From Solirubrobacterales bacterium (GTDB lineage: Bacteria > Actinomycetota > Thermoleophilia > Solirubrobacterales > Solirubrobacteraceae): a stretch of 10,887 nucleotides of DNA. A model generated the notes under the pieces. That model had not been told where the DNA came from. It saw only the letters and a list, made by a program, of their open reading frames with translations, and did no database searches. The position numbers and the translations under genes were made by a program. The DNA lies in the NCBI GenBank assembly GCA_025964075.1, contig JAOPZQ010000358.1, positions 1 through 10,887 of the forward strand, in the 5' to 3' direction. Shown here piece after piece: positions 1 to 7,613 of this stretch (position 1 is the first letter of the stretch; every line of letters begins with the position of its first letter).

Positions 1-456
1 GCCGAGCTCGGCTCGATGCGGATCTCCGACGAGATCGACGCGCTCGAGGTCATGGGCTTCGACTCGGTCGCCTACCTGTGCTGCACGCGGCTCATGGGGA
101 CGTGGCTCGTGCTGCCGTTCGTCTACATCAGCGCGATCGCCGTCGGCTACGTCGCGTCCTACATCGCCGTGGTGCTGCAGGTCGGCCAGGTCTCGCCCGG
201 CGGCTACCTGCAGCTCTTCTGGCAGTTCCAGAACCCGTTAGACCTCGTCTACTCCGCGATCAAGGCCATGACGATGGCCACGTTCGTCGTGCTCGTCGGC
301 ACCTACTACGGCTACCACGCCGGCGGTGGTCCCGTCGGCGTGGGCACGGCCACGGCCAAGTCGATGGTCGCCAACATCTTGGGGATCCACATCATCGGCC
401 TCCTCGGGACCCAGCTGTTCTGGGGCGGCAACGCGCGGGCGCCGATCGGCGGATGA
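1..456 (+). CDS. YrbE/MlaE-family ABC transporter permease, 3' part
   Basis: This is the C-terminal 151 residues of the inner-membrane permease of an Mce lipid transporter; the 5' end lies outside the window. Reading frame 1 is open from base 1. The first residues, AELGSMRISDEIDALEVMG, match the conserved MlaE cytoplasmic signature (A-x-L-G-[TS]-M-x-[IV]-x-[ED]-[EQ]-I-D-A-L), the segment that contacts the ATPase in known Mla structures. Hydrophobic stretches around residues 31-59, 84-104 and 122-140 look like membrane helices. Between the last two lies GGGPVGVGTATAKSMV, the other conserved MlaE motif. The gene stops 7 nt before the first mce gene, so it is probably the second permease gene (yrbEB position) of the usual yrbEA-yrbEB-mceA-F order. 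With a partner permease and an MlaF/MceG-type ATPase, neither visible here, it would power lipid movement. The family call is very secure; which of the two permeases it is rests on position. Confidence 0.96.
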   Translation, partial: AELGSMRISDEIDALEVMGFDSVAYLCCTRLMGTWLVLPFVYISAIAVGYVASYIAVVLQVGQVSPGGYLQLFWQFQNPLDLVYSAIKAMTMATFVVLVGTYYGYHAGGGPVGVGTATAKSMVANILGIHIIGLLGTQLFWGGNARAPIGG

Positions 457-459
457 GGA
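455..459 (+). promoter_or_regulatory. Ribosome binding site of the first mce gene
   Basis: GAGGA overlaps the TGA stop of the permease gene and lies 4 nt before the GTG at 464. It supports that GTG as the start. Starts further upstream in the same frame would overlap the permease gene deeply and put extra residues before the membrane anchor. The short spacing is slightly tight. Confidence 0.55.
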
Positions 460-463
460 CGGC

Positions 464-1807
464 GTGGACACCCGCCTGAGCCTGCGCCAGGAGCTGATCG
501 CCCGCGTCTCCGGCCTCCTCGCGACGGCGCTCGTGGTCGGCGTCGTCGTCTTCCTGCTGTTCTTCAGCGGCAGCGGCCCGTACACGCTGCACGCCCGCTT
601 CGCCGACGCCGGGCAGCTCGTTCCCGGCGACCTCGTCGAGATCGGCGCGGGCAACATCGGGACCGTCGACGACATCGAGCTGACCGACAACGGCCAGGCC
701 GACGTGGTCCTCAAGATCACGGACGGCAAGTTCACGCCGTTCCACCGTGGGACGATCGCGCAGATCCGCGCCGTCGGCCTCGCGAGCGTCGCGAACCGGT
801 TCGTCGAGATCACCCCGGGCCCGGGGAGCGGGGCGAAGATCGGCAGCGGCGGCTCGCTGAGCACCACGGAGACCCGCGGGATCGTCGACCTCGACGTCCT
901 GCTCGACGAGCTCGACCCGAAGACGCGCGCCAACCTCCAGACGATCCTCAAGAACGGCGCGGACGCGTTCACCTATGCGAAGCAGGCCAACCAGGCCTTC
1001 GGCTACCTGAACCCCGCGCTGTCCCAGACCGCCGCGCTCGGCCAGGAGGTCGTGCACGACCAGGCCGCCCTCCAGCGGCTGATCTCGAGCTCGGCGGCGG
1101 TCGTCGACACGCTCGCCTCCCGGCAGACCGACCTCGTCCAGGGCGTCGCCAACACCGCGGCCACGCTGCGAACCGTCGCCGGTGAGAACGCCGCGCTCCA
1201 GGACTCGCTCGGCCGCGCGCCCGCCGTTCTCGCGCAGAGCACAGCGACGCTGCGTTCCCTCCGCACGGCGCTGCGGTTCGTCAACCCGACGCTGCACGCC
1301 GCGCGACCGGTCGCCCCGCGGCTCGCGCGCCTCCTCCGCCAGGCCGTGCCGGTGACGAACGCGGTCCTCCCCGCGGTCGAGGAGCTCCGCGCCCAACTGC
1401 CCTCGCTGCGCCAGGCGCTCGCGGGCCTGCCCGGCGTCGCCGCCCAGGCCGTTCCCGCCGTGCAGTCCGCGACGACGGCGATCGCGAGCGCCCAACCGAT
1501 CTACTCGATGCTGCGGCCCTACTCCGCCGACCTCGTCGCGGGCCTGTTCAGCGGCTTCGGCGGCAGCACGTCGGGTCCCTACGACGCGAATGGCCACTAC
1601 ACGCGGATCACCGCCGAGCTCGGAGCCGGCAGCGGCCAGGGCCTCCTCTCGCTGCTCCCCGGGGTGAACACGCCGGGCCTCAGCGGCCTGCGGACCGGCC
1701 TCACGGCTCGGTGCCCGGGCGGCGCGGCGACCCCGGCCGCCGACAAGTCGAACCCGTACGTCCCCGACCCGTCCATCTGCAACCCCGCGCACGACGCGAC
1801 CAAGTGA
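464..1807 (+). CDS. MCE/MlaD-family protein, first of six (mceA position)
   Basis: A 447-residue Mce-family subunit of a lipid transporter, anchored in the inner membrane with the bulk outside. Residues 17-35 form one hydrophobic anchor with no lipobox. Residues about 40-118 are the MCE (MlaD) domain, with the typical core QLVPGDLVEIGAGNIGTV (51-68). A long Ala/Leu/Gln-rich helical region follows (about 140-385), as in the Mce4_CUP1-like part of actinobacterial Mce proteins, where the helices build a lipid-conducting tube. The C-terminal part carries the only two cysteines, C417 and C439. The GTG start at 464 is chosen for the GAGGA just before it and because it places the anchor at the N-terminus. 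The gene follows the permease by 7 nt and overlaps the next mce gene by 4 nt (GTGA). Substrate unknown; the family assignment is firm, the letter A is positional. Confidence 0.93.
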   Translation: MDTRLSLRQELIARVSGLLATALVVGVVVFLLFFSGSGPYTLHARFADAGQLVPGDLVEIGAGNIGTVDDIELTDNGQADVVLKITDGKFTPFHRGTIAQIRAVGLASVANRFVEITPGPGSGAKIGSGGSLSTTETRGIVDLDVLLDELDPKTRANLQTILKNGADAFTYAKQANQAFGYLNPALSQTAALGQEVVHDQAALQRLISSSAAVVDTLASRQTDLVQGVANTAATLRTVAGENAALQDSLGRAPAVLAQSTATLRSLRTALRFVNPTLHAARPVAPRLARLLRQAVPVTNAVLPAVEELRAQLPSLRQALAGLPGVAAQAVPAVQSATTAIASAQPIYSMLRPYSADLVAGLFSGFGGSTSGPYDANGHYTRITAELGAGSGQGLLSLLPGVNTPGLSGLRTGLTARCPGGAATPAADKSNPYVPDPSICNPAHDATK

Positions 1808-3276
1808 AGCGGCTCGCGGGCATCCTCCTCGCGCTCGCGGCGTTCGCGGCCGGCGGCGTCGCATTGCTCGGACCGAGCGCGTCCGGCAGCTCGGACTACC
1901 ACGTCGACGCGATCTTCGACACCGCCAAGGGGATCATCCCGGGCGAGCTCGTGAAGATCGCCGGGGCGCGGGTGGGGACGATCGACGACGTCAAGCTCGC
2001 CGTGAACGCGCGCGGGACCTACCAGGCGCGCCTCCTGATGACGATCGACGGGAAGTTCGCGCCGTTCCGCGCGAACGCGACGTGCAAGATCAAGCCCGAG
2101 GGCCTGATCGCGGAGAACTTCGTCCAGTGCGACCCCGGCACGTCGGCGGCGCCGGCGCTCAGGGGGAACGGGAAGACCGCGCCCACGGTCCCGGTCTCGC
2201 GGACGTCGGTGCCCGTCAACCTCCTCGACCTCTTCAACATCTTCAACACGCCGGTGCGCGACCGGCTCTCGCTGGTCGTCTCGGAGCTCGGCATCGGCCT
2301 CGCCGGACAGGGCGACAACCTCAACGCGATCCTCCGCCGGGCGAACCCGACGCTCGCCCTGACGCGCCAGGCGATCGGCATCCTGAACGCCCAGCGCGCG
2401 CAGATCGGCCAGATCGTCGAAGCCTCCGACCAGCTCGTCGGCCAGCTCGCGCACAGCAGCGGCCGAGTGCAGGACTTCGTCGTCCAGGCGGCCAGGGTGA
2501 CTACGCAGACCGCGAGCCACAGCGGCGCCCTCGCCGACGCGATCCGGCGGCTGCCCGGCCTGCTGGGCGCCGCGCGACCGGCGCTCACCCAGCTCGACAA
2601 CGTCGCCGTCACGAGCATCCCGATCGTCGCCGACGTGAAGGCCGCCGCGCCCTACATCCGGCAGGTGCTGAGCACCGTGCCGGCGTTCGCCCGCGCGGCG
2701 GTGCCGGCGTTCCGCGGGCTCGGCGTCGTGGCGGGCCAGGGCATCGCCACCGCCCGCACGGACCAGCCGCTGATCGCGCAGCTCCGCTCGTTCGCCCACG
2801 CCGCACTGCCGCGCGCCCGGCAGTTCGACGAGCTCGTCGTGAACCTCCGCCAGCGCGGGGTCTGGGAGAGCCTGCTCGGCGTCCTCTACTACGGAACGGC
2901 GGCCGCGGCGCGGTACGACGCCACCTCGCACGTGCTCCCGGCCAACCTGCTCCTGACGCCGTGCTCGTTCTACGCGACGACGCCGACCGCGGGCTGCAGC
3001 GCGAACTACGGCGCCGCCTCCTCGACCGCCGCGGCGCGCACGCACGGCTCGCGCCACCGGTCGGCGTCGCCCACCCGCACACCGACGCCGGCGCCGGCCG
3101 GCTCGAGCCCGGCCACGCCGCCCACCACGACCACGCCCCCGCCGCCGACGACGCCGAACCCCGTCCAGGGCATCACCGATCTCACCCGCAAGCTCCTGCA
3201 GGGGCTGACCGGGCAGCAGGCCCCGCCCACGACCCCGCAGGTCCTCCAGGGCCTGACGAACTTCCTCCTGAAGTGA
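1804..3276 (+). CDS. MCE/MlaD-family protein, second of six (mceB position)
   Basis: A 490-residue Mce subunit. GTG 1804 overlaps the previous stop in GTGA and has no clear Shine-Dalgarno sequence, which suggests translational coupling. Residues 4-23 are the membrane anchor and about 31-112 the MCE domain, with core IAGARVGTIDDV (52-63). A helical region runs to about 345. Two features set this paralogue apart. First, C94 and C109 lie inside the MCE domain, where the other five have none, in addition to the C-terminal pair C387/C398. Second, after the second pair comes a low-complexity tail: a Ser/Arg/His stretch, then a Pro/Thr/Ala-rich linker (about 422-452), then two related helical segments, KLLQGLTG (463-470) and QVLQGLTN (479-486), ending NFLLK. 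The linker resembles those that cross cell-wall material. It should be one of six non-identical subunits in the Mce tube. Family call firm; the tail's role is unknown. Confidence 0.93.
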   Translation: MKRLAGILLALAAFAAGGVALLGPSASGSSDYHVDAIFDTAKGIIPGELVKIAGARVGTIDDVKLAVNARGTYQARLLMTIDGKFAPFRANATCKIKPEGLIAENFVQCDPGTSAAPALRGNGKTAPTVPVSRTSVPVNLLDLFNIFNTPVRDRLSLVVSELGIGLAGQGDNLNAILRRANPTLALTRQAIGILNAQRAQIGQIVEASDQLVGQLAHSSGRVQDFVVQAARVTTQTASHSGALADAIRRLPGLLGAARPALTQLDNVAVTSIPIVADVKAAAPYIRQVLSTVPAFARAAVPAFRGLGVVAGQGIATARTDQPLIAQLRSFAHAALPRARQFDELVVNLRQRGVWESLLGVLYYGTAAAARYDATSHVLPANLLLTPCSFYATTPTAGCSANYGAASSTAAARTHGSRHRSASPTRTPTPAPAGSSPATPPTTTTPPPPTTPNPVQGITDLTRKLLQGLTGQQAPPTTPQVLQGLTNFLLK

Positions 3277-4721
3277 TGCGCCGCCGACCCCGACAGAGCG
3301 GAGGCGGTCTGCGCCAGCTGGCGAACGACCCGGTGCTCGTCGGCGCGATCGCGCTGCTCGTGGCCGTGATCGCGGTCTTCCTGTCCTACAACGCGAACAC
3401 GGGCCTGCCGTTCGTCCCGACCTACCAGATCACCGTCGACGTGCCCGACGCCGCGGAGCTCACGAAGTCGAGCGAGGTCCGAGTGGGCGGCGCGCGCGTG
3501 GGCCAGGTCGTCTCGATCGACGCGCAGACGCGCCGCCACGGCACCCCGTACGCGCAGCTGAAGCTGAAGCTGCAGCCGTCGACGAAGGTCCCGATCGATA
3601 CGCGCACCGAGGTCAAGCCGCGGTCGATCCTCGGGGCGAAGTACCTCGCGCTCGAGCTCGGTCACTCCCGGCGGACCGTCCCGGCGGGCGGCGTCCTCGC
3701 GGCCGGCGCCTCGAAGGCGCCCGTCGAGCTCTCGGACGCGTTCAACGTCTTCGGCCGCTCGACGACGAAGGGGATCCAGAACGTGATCACCGACCTCGGC
3801 GACGTCCTCGCGGGCCGCGGCCAGGCGCTGAACGACACGCTGGGCGGGGCGGCGACGCTGCTCCCCGGCCTCCAGCGCGTGCTGCAGACCCTGGTCGAGC
3901 CCCGGACCGGCCTCGCGCGCTTCGTGCGCGGCGCGGCCGAGGTGACGACGGCGCTCGCGCCCCAGTCGCAGACGCTCGTCGCGCTGATCGACCACGCGGC
4001 GACGACGTTCGCCGCGATCGACGCCGCCGGCAACTCGCTCGGCCGGGCGCTGGAGCAGTTGCCCGGCACCGAGGCGGTGGGGACGACGACGCTCACCCAT
4101 CTGACGCCGGTGCTCGCCGACGCCGCGTCGCTCGCGCGCGCGATCCGCCCGGCGACCGCGCTGCTGCCCACGGCGAGCCGTCAGTTCGCGACCGCGCTGC
4201 GCGGCAGCCTCGGGCCGTTGCGCGGCGAGCCGACGGCGCTGGCCGACGTCTTCTCGGCGACGCTCCGCGGCATCGACGGGCTCGCCGCCTTCCGGGCCTT
4301 CGTCAAGCAGGACCTCGGCAGCCTGTTCCTCACCAGCACGGTCCTGGGGGCGAGCCTCAAGGCGATCATGCCCGCGCAGATCAGCTGCAACGTCGCGGGC
4401 CTGTGGACGCGCAACCTCGCCTCCACGGTGAGCGAGGGCGACAGCGCCGGGAGCTGGGTGGCGATCGCCCCGGTCTTCGCCGCGGACCAGACCTTCCAGC
4501 AGGCGAAGCCCTCCGCCGACCTCCACGACAACTTCTACCCGACCGAGAACGCGAGCCAGTGCGAGTCGGGGAACGAGCCCTACCTGCCCGGCCAGAAGCT
4601 CGGGAACCCGGCGGGCGCGCAGTCCACCCACGTCGAGCTGACCGCGCCGCCGGCGTCGGCCACCGCCGCCGCGCGGCAGGCCGGGCTCCTCGATCGCATC
4701 CCGGGATCGGTGCAGCCGTGA
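3276..4721 (+). CDS. MCE/MlaD-family protein, third of six (mceC position)
   Basis: A 481-residue Mce subunit. The ATG at 3276 shares one base with the previous stop (TGATG); the in-frame GTG at 3273 (GTGATG) is an equally placed alternative adding one residue. A basic N-terminus (MRRRPRQ) precedes an anchor at about 20-37, giving the expected cytoplasm-in, periplasm-out orientation. The MCE domain covers about 50-130, with core VGGARVGQVVSI (70-81). The helical region spans about 150-365. The C-terminal domain contains C371 and C429 and the segment SADLHDNFYPTENASQCE (413-430) followed by SGNEPY. I recognise this from one particular Mce paralogue class, where a LHxNxYPxT...ECExGNEPY pattern recurs. 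That supports six distinct, conserved subunit types rather than recent duplicates. The gene overlaps the next by 4 nt (GTGA). Lipid specificity is not readable. Confidence 0.93.
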   Translation: MRRRPRQSGGGLRQLANDPVLVGAIALLVAVIAVFLSYNANTGLPFVPTYQITVDVPDAAELTKSSEVRVGGARVGQVVSIDAQTRRHGTPYAQLKLKLQPSTKVPIDTRTEVKPRSILGAKYLALELGHSRRTVPAGGVLAAGASKAPVELSDAFNVFGRSTTKGIQNVITDLGDVLAGRGQALNDTLGGAATLLPGLQRVLQTLVEPRTGLARFVRGAAEVTTALAPQSQTLVALIDHAATTFAAIDAAGNSLGRALEQLPGTEAVGTTTLTHLTPVLADAASLARAIRPATALLPTASRQFATALRGSLGPLRGEPTALADVFSATLRGIDGLAAFRAFVKQDLGSLFLTSTVLGASLKAIMPAQISCNVAGLWTRNLASTVSEGDSAGSWVAIAPVFAADQTFQQAKPSADLHDNFYPTENASQCESGNEPYLPGQKLGNPAGAQSTHVELTAPPASATAAARQAGLLDRIPGSVQP

Positions 4722-6283
4722 GTCCGCTGCTGCGTCGCCGCCACGACGCGAGCACGCCGCTGCGCAAGCGCCGCGCCCGCGATCCGCTCAAGGTCGGGAT
4801 CCTGATCCTCGTCCTCATGTCGGCGGCCGCCTACTGGGCGTTCACCAAGCAGATCCCGTTCGTCCACGGCTACCGCGTGCACGCGATCTTCGCGTCCTCG
4901 AACCAGCTGAAGAAGGGCTCGCCGGTCCGGATCGCGGGCGTCGACGTCGGCAAGGTCTCGGCGGTCGGCCGCGGGCCGGGGACGACCCAGGACGTGACGA
5001 TGGAGATCTCCTCCGACGGCCAGCCGATCCACCGGGACGCGACCGTGAAGATCAAGCCGCGCCTGTTCCTCGAAGGCGGCTTCTTCATCCAGCTCGACCC
5101 CGGAACCCCGAGCGCGCCGGACATCCACAGCGGCGGCACGATCCCCCTGCCGCAGACGACGACGCCCGTCCAGTTCCACCAGATCCTCACCGCGCTCGAC
5201 CAGGACACCCGGACGGCGCTGAAGAGCACGCTGAAGGTCACCGCCGACTCGCTCGACCGCGGCAGCGTCCGGTCGATTCGCAAGCTCGCGCCGCAGCTCG
5301 CGCCGACGCTCGAGGACGCAGCGATCGTCGCGCAGGCACTGCGGGGGACGGCGACGCACGACCTCTCCGGGTTCATCGCAGCGACCTCGCAGATCACCGG
5401 CACGCTGGGCCAGCACGACGCGCAGCTCGCGGGCACCGTGACGAACCTGAACCGGACCGCCGGCGCGCTCGCGTCGACCGGCGGCGCGCTGGCCGCGACG
5501 GTGCGCGAGGTGGACGCGTTCCTGCGCGCGGCCCCAGCGGACCTGAGCGCGTTCGACGCCGCGCTGCCGCCGCTCGCGAAGGTCGCCGCCGCCGTGCTGC
5601 CGGCGGTGCGGGTCGCGCCGCCGATCCTCGACAAGACGTCCGCGTTCCTGACGCAGCTCGCCGGGCTCTCCTCGCCCGGCGAGCTGCGCGGCCTCGTGGC
5701 GAAGCTCGCCCCGACGATCCACGGGTTCCCGATCTTCGAGAGCCGGCTGAACACGCTGTTCCCGCTCGTCAAGCCGGCGACCGACTGCGTCGTCCAGCAC
5801 CTGCTTCCGGCGCTCAGCGTCACGGTGCCCGACGGCGCGCTGTCCTCCGGCCGGCCCGCCTACCAGGACCTGATCCACGGGCTGGTCGGGCTCGCCAGCT
5901 CCTCGCAGAACTTCGACGGCAACGGACCGTGGATCCGCTACCTGGCGGCGGCGGGCACGCAGACCCTCTCCCTCGGCTCGCTCTCGAACGCGCTGGGGAC
6001 GATCGTCGGCATCGGCAACCAGCCGATCGCGGGCTCGCGGCCGGTGTGGTTCGGGCCGCTCGGCGACTCCGCCTACCGGCCCGACCAGAAGTGCGCGAGC
6101 CAGCCGGCGCCGAACCTGCGCGCGCGGGCCTCGGTCGCCCAGTCGACGGCCGCCGTCGCCTCCTACCGGGTGCTCGGATCCGCGCGCAAGCCGCAGCCCT
6201 CGACCTCGAGCCGGAACGCGTTCCGGCGGCTGCTGAGCCAACCGCGGCGCCTCCTCTCGGTGCTCAAGGGGAGCGGTCGCTGA
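4718..6283 (+). CDS. MCE/MlaD-family protein, fourth of six (mceD position)
   Basis: The longest of the six, 521 residues. GTG 4718 overlaps the previous stop in GTGA. A strongly basic cytoplasmic leader (residues 6-25, many Arg/Lys) precedes an anchor at about 26-43. The MCE domain covers about 50-130, with core RIAGVDVGKVSAV (71-83). The helical region runs from about 150 to 330. The C-terminal domain has C357 and C459, with NFDGNGPWIRYLAAAG (398-413) between them, a segment of the type seen in one Mce paralogue class (DGNGPxxRY). After the second cysteine comes a 60-residue tail that turns strongly basic: from about 490 it is rich in Arg, Lys and Ser and ends KGSGR. Such a tail could contact phospholipid head groups or an anionic cell-wall polymer, but that is inference. 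The family is certain; the role as one of six ring subunits follows from the operon. Confidence 0.93.
   Translation: MSPLLRRRHDASTPLRKRRARDPLKVGILILVLMSAAAYWAFTKQIPFVHGYRVHAIFASSNQLKKGSPVRIAGVDVGKVSAVGRGPGTTQDVTMEISSDGQPIHRDATVKIKPRLFLEGGFFIQLDPGTPSAPDIHSGGTIPLPQTTTPVQFHQILTALDQDTRTALKSTLKVTADSLDRGSVRSIRKLAPQLAPTLEDAAIVAQALRGTATHDLSGFIAATSQITGTLGQHDAQLAGTVTNLNRTAGALASTGGALAATVREVDAFLRAAPADLSAFDAALPPLAKVAAAVLPAVRVAPPILDKTSAFLTQLAGLSSPGELRGLVAKLAPTIHGFPIFESRLNTLFPLVKPATDCVVQHLLPALSVTVPDGALSSGRPAYQDLIHGLVGLASSSQNFDGNGPWIRYLAAAGTQTLSLGSLSNALGTIVGIGNQPIAGSRPVWFGPLGDSAYRPDQKCASQPAPNLRARASVAQSTAAVASYRVLGSARKPQPSTSSRNAFRRLLSQPRRLLSVLKGSGR
6266..6273 (+). promoter_or_regulatory. Ribosome binding site of the fifth mce gene
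   Basis: AAGGGGAG ends 9 nt before the ATG at 6283. It is the clearest Shine-Dalgarno-like sequence among the mce-to-mce junctions. It favours ATG 6283 over the in-frame ATG at 6289, which would leave 15 nt. Confidence 0.6.
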
Positions 6284-7599
6284 TGCTGATGCTGCAGATC
6301 AAGCGCTACTGGCCCTCGATGGTGGCGATCGTCGCGCTCGTCGTCGTCTCCGTGCTCGCCGGCGCCTACATCCTCAGCCAGCAGCACCTGCGCACGCCGT
6401 TCCAGGACCGCTACGAGATGAAGGCGGAGCTCGAGAACGCGATCGCGCTCACGCCCGGTCTGAACCAGCCCGTGAACGTCGCCGGCGTGCGGATCGGCGA
6501 CGTCGTCGGGGTCACGGTGAAGAACGGGCGGGCCGTCGTGAGGATGTCGATCGACCCGCACAAGCTGCCCAACCTGTACGCCAACGCCACCGCGGTGATG
6601 ATTCCCAACACCGGCGCGAAGGACATGCAGGTCAACCTGACGCCGGGCCACAGGCCCGCGCGGATGTTGAAGCACGGCAGCACGATCCCCGTGGCGAACA
6701 CGTCCGTGCCGCTGAACTCGGACGACCTCACGGACGCGCTCGACACCGACACGCGCGCCTGGTTCCAGTCGCTCGTCGTCGGCCTGGGGCAGGGCACGAA
6801 GGGGCGCACGCAGGACGTCAAGGGCCTCATCCGCGCGCTCGGGCCGACCGCGACGCAGGCGCGTCAGCTCGGCGACGCCCTGGCGGCCCGGCGCACCGCG
6901 ATCTCGCGACTCGTCCACAACCTCTCGATCCTGACGAGGGCGGCGTCGACGAAGGACTCGCAGCTCGGCCAGGTGGTCGACGCGACCGATGCGACGCTCG
7001 GCGCCGTCGCCAGCCAGGACACCGCGCTGCGCCAGTCGATCTCCGAGCTGCCGGGGACGCTCGCCCAGGCCCGGAGCACGCTCGGGCACGCCGCGACGTT
7101 CTCGAAGGGGCTCGCCCCGGTGCTGAGCTCGCTCGTGCCCGGTGGGCTCGGCCCGACGCCGAGCACCAAGTCGGACGCGGCGCGGCGGATCCTCGCGGCC
7201 GTCCAGGCGACCGGTCAGCTCGTGAACGTCGCCGAGCCGGTGGTGCGCACGCAGGCCCGCCCGCTCGTCCGCGCGCTGAAGCCGGTGGCGAACGATCTGG
7301 CGCCCGCGCTCGCCGACCTGAGCAACCAGACGCCGTACCTCTCCGGCGCGTTCCAGGTCGTCAACTACGTGCTGAACGAGCTCGCGTACAACCCGCCGGG
7401 ATCGAACGAGGGCTTCCTCTACTGGCTCGACTGGTTCTCGCACAACGTGAACTCCTTCCTGTCCACCGAGGACGCCCACGGCGCCTCCTGGCGCGGGCTC
7501 GTCGTCGTCTCGTGCGCGACGCTGGCCCGCACCCCCGGCCTCAGCGTGCTCCTGACGCCGCTCCTCGGCAGCCTCCCGATCTGTCCGGCGGCGCCATGA
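6283..7599 (+). CDS. MCE/MlaD-family protein, fifth of six (mceE position)
   Basis: A 438-residue Mce subunit. ATG 6283 shares one base with the previous stop (TGATG) and has a good ribosome binding site. Residues 13-32 form the anchor, and about 43-122 the MCE domain with core NVAGVRIGDVVGV (65-77). The helical region runs to about 345. Near the C-terminus, LNELAYNPPGSNEGFLYW (364-381) followed by LDWFSHN matches a recurrent block of one actinobacterial Mce class (NPPG...EGxLFW...HN). The two cysteines are C411 and C434. In mycobacterial mce operons the fifth gene usually encodes a lipoprotein (LprK-like). This one has no cysteine near the N-terminus, so it is not lipidated and probably uses a transmembrane anchor like its siblings. 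Family call firm; equivalence to MceE is positional. Confidence 0.92.
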   Translation: MLMLQIKRYWPSMVAIVALVVVSVLAGAYILSQQHLRTPFQDRYEMKAELENAIALTPGLNQPVNVAGVRIGDVVGVTVKNGRAVVRMSIDPHKLPNLYANATAVMIPNTGAKDMQVNLTPGHRPARMLKHGSTIPVANTSVPLNSDDLTDALDTDTRAWFQSLVVGLGQGTKGRTQDVKGLIRALGPTATQARQLGDALAARRTAISRLVHNLSILTRAASTKDSQLGQVVDATDATLGAVASQDTALRQSISELPGTLAQARSTLGHAATFSKGLAPVLSSLVPGGLGPTPSTKSDAARRILAAVQATGQLVNVAEPVVRTQARPLVRALKPVANDLAPALADLSNQTPYLSGAFQVVNYVLNELAYNPPGSNEGFLYWLDWFSHNVNSFLSTEDAHGASWRGLVVVSCATLARTPGLSVLLTPLLGSLPICPAAP

Positions 7600-7613
7600 G
7601 GGCGGATCGCTAG
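7596..7613 (+). other. Five-codon open frame ending in TAG directly before the sixth mce start
   Basis: The fifth mce gene ends in ATGA, the usual overlap form. The ATG at 7596 is in frame with the sixth mce gene but reads only ATG AGG GCG GAT CGC before TAG (7611-7613). The ATG at 7614 follows with no gap. The true start therefore seems to have moved 18 nt downstream of an older overlapping start, or reinitiation occurs across TAG-ATG. GAGG at 7598-7601 could serve as a ribosome binding site for 7614. Sequence facts are direct; the history is inferred. Confidence 0.5.

Noticed and set aside
2082..3275. Upstream extension of the third mce reading frame across the whole second mce gene
   Set aside because: The extension is Arg/Pro-rich with no domain and overlaps a clear MCE gene. 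The start at 3276 gives a normal basic N-terminus and membrane anchor.
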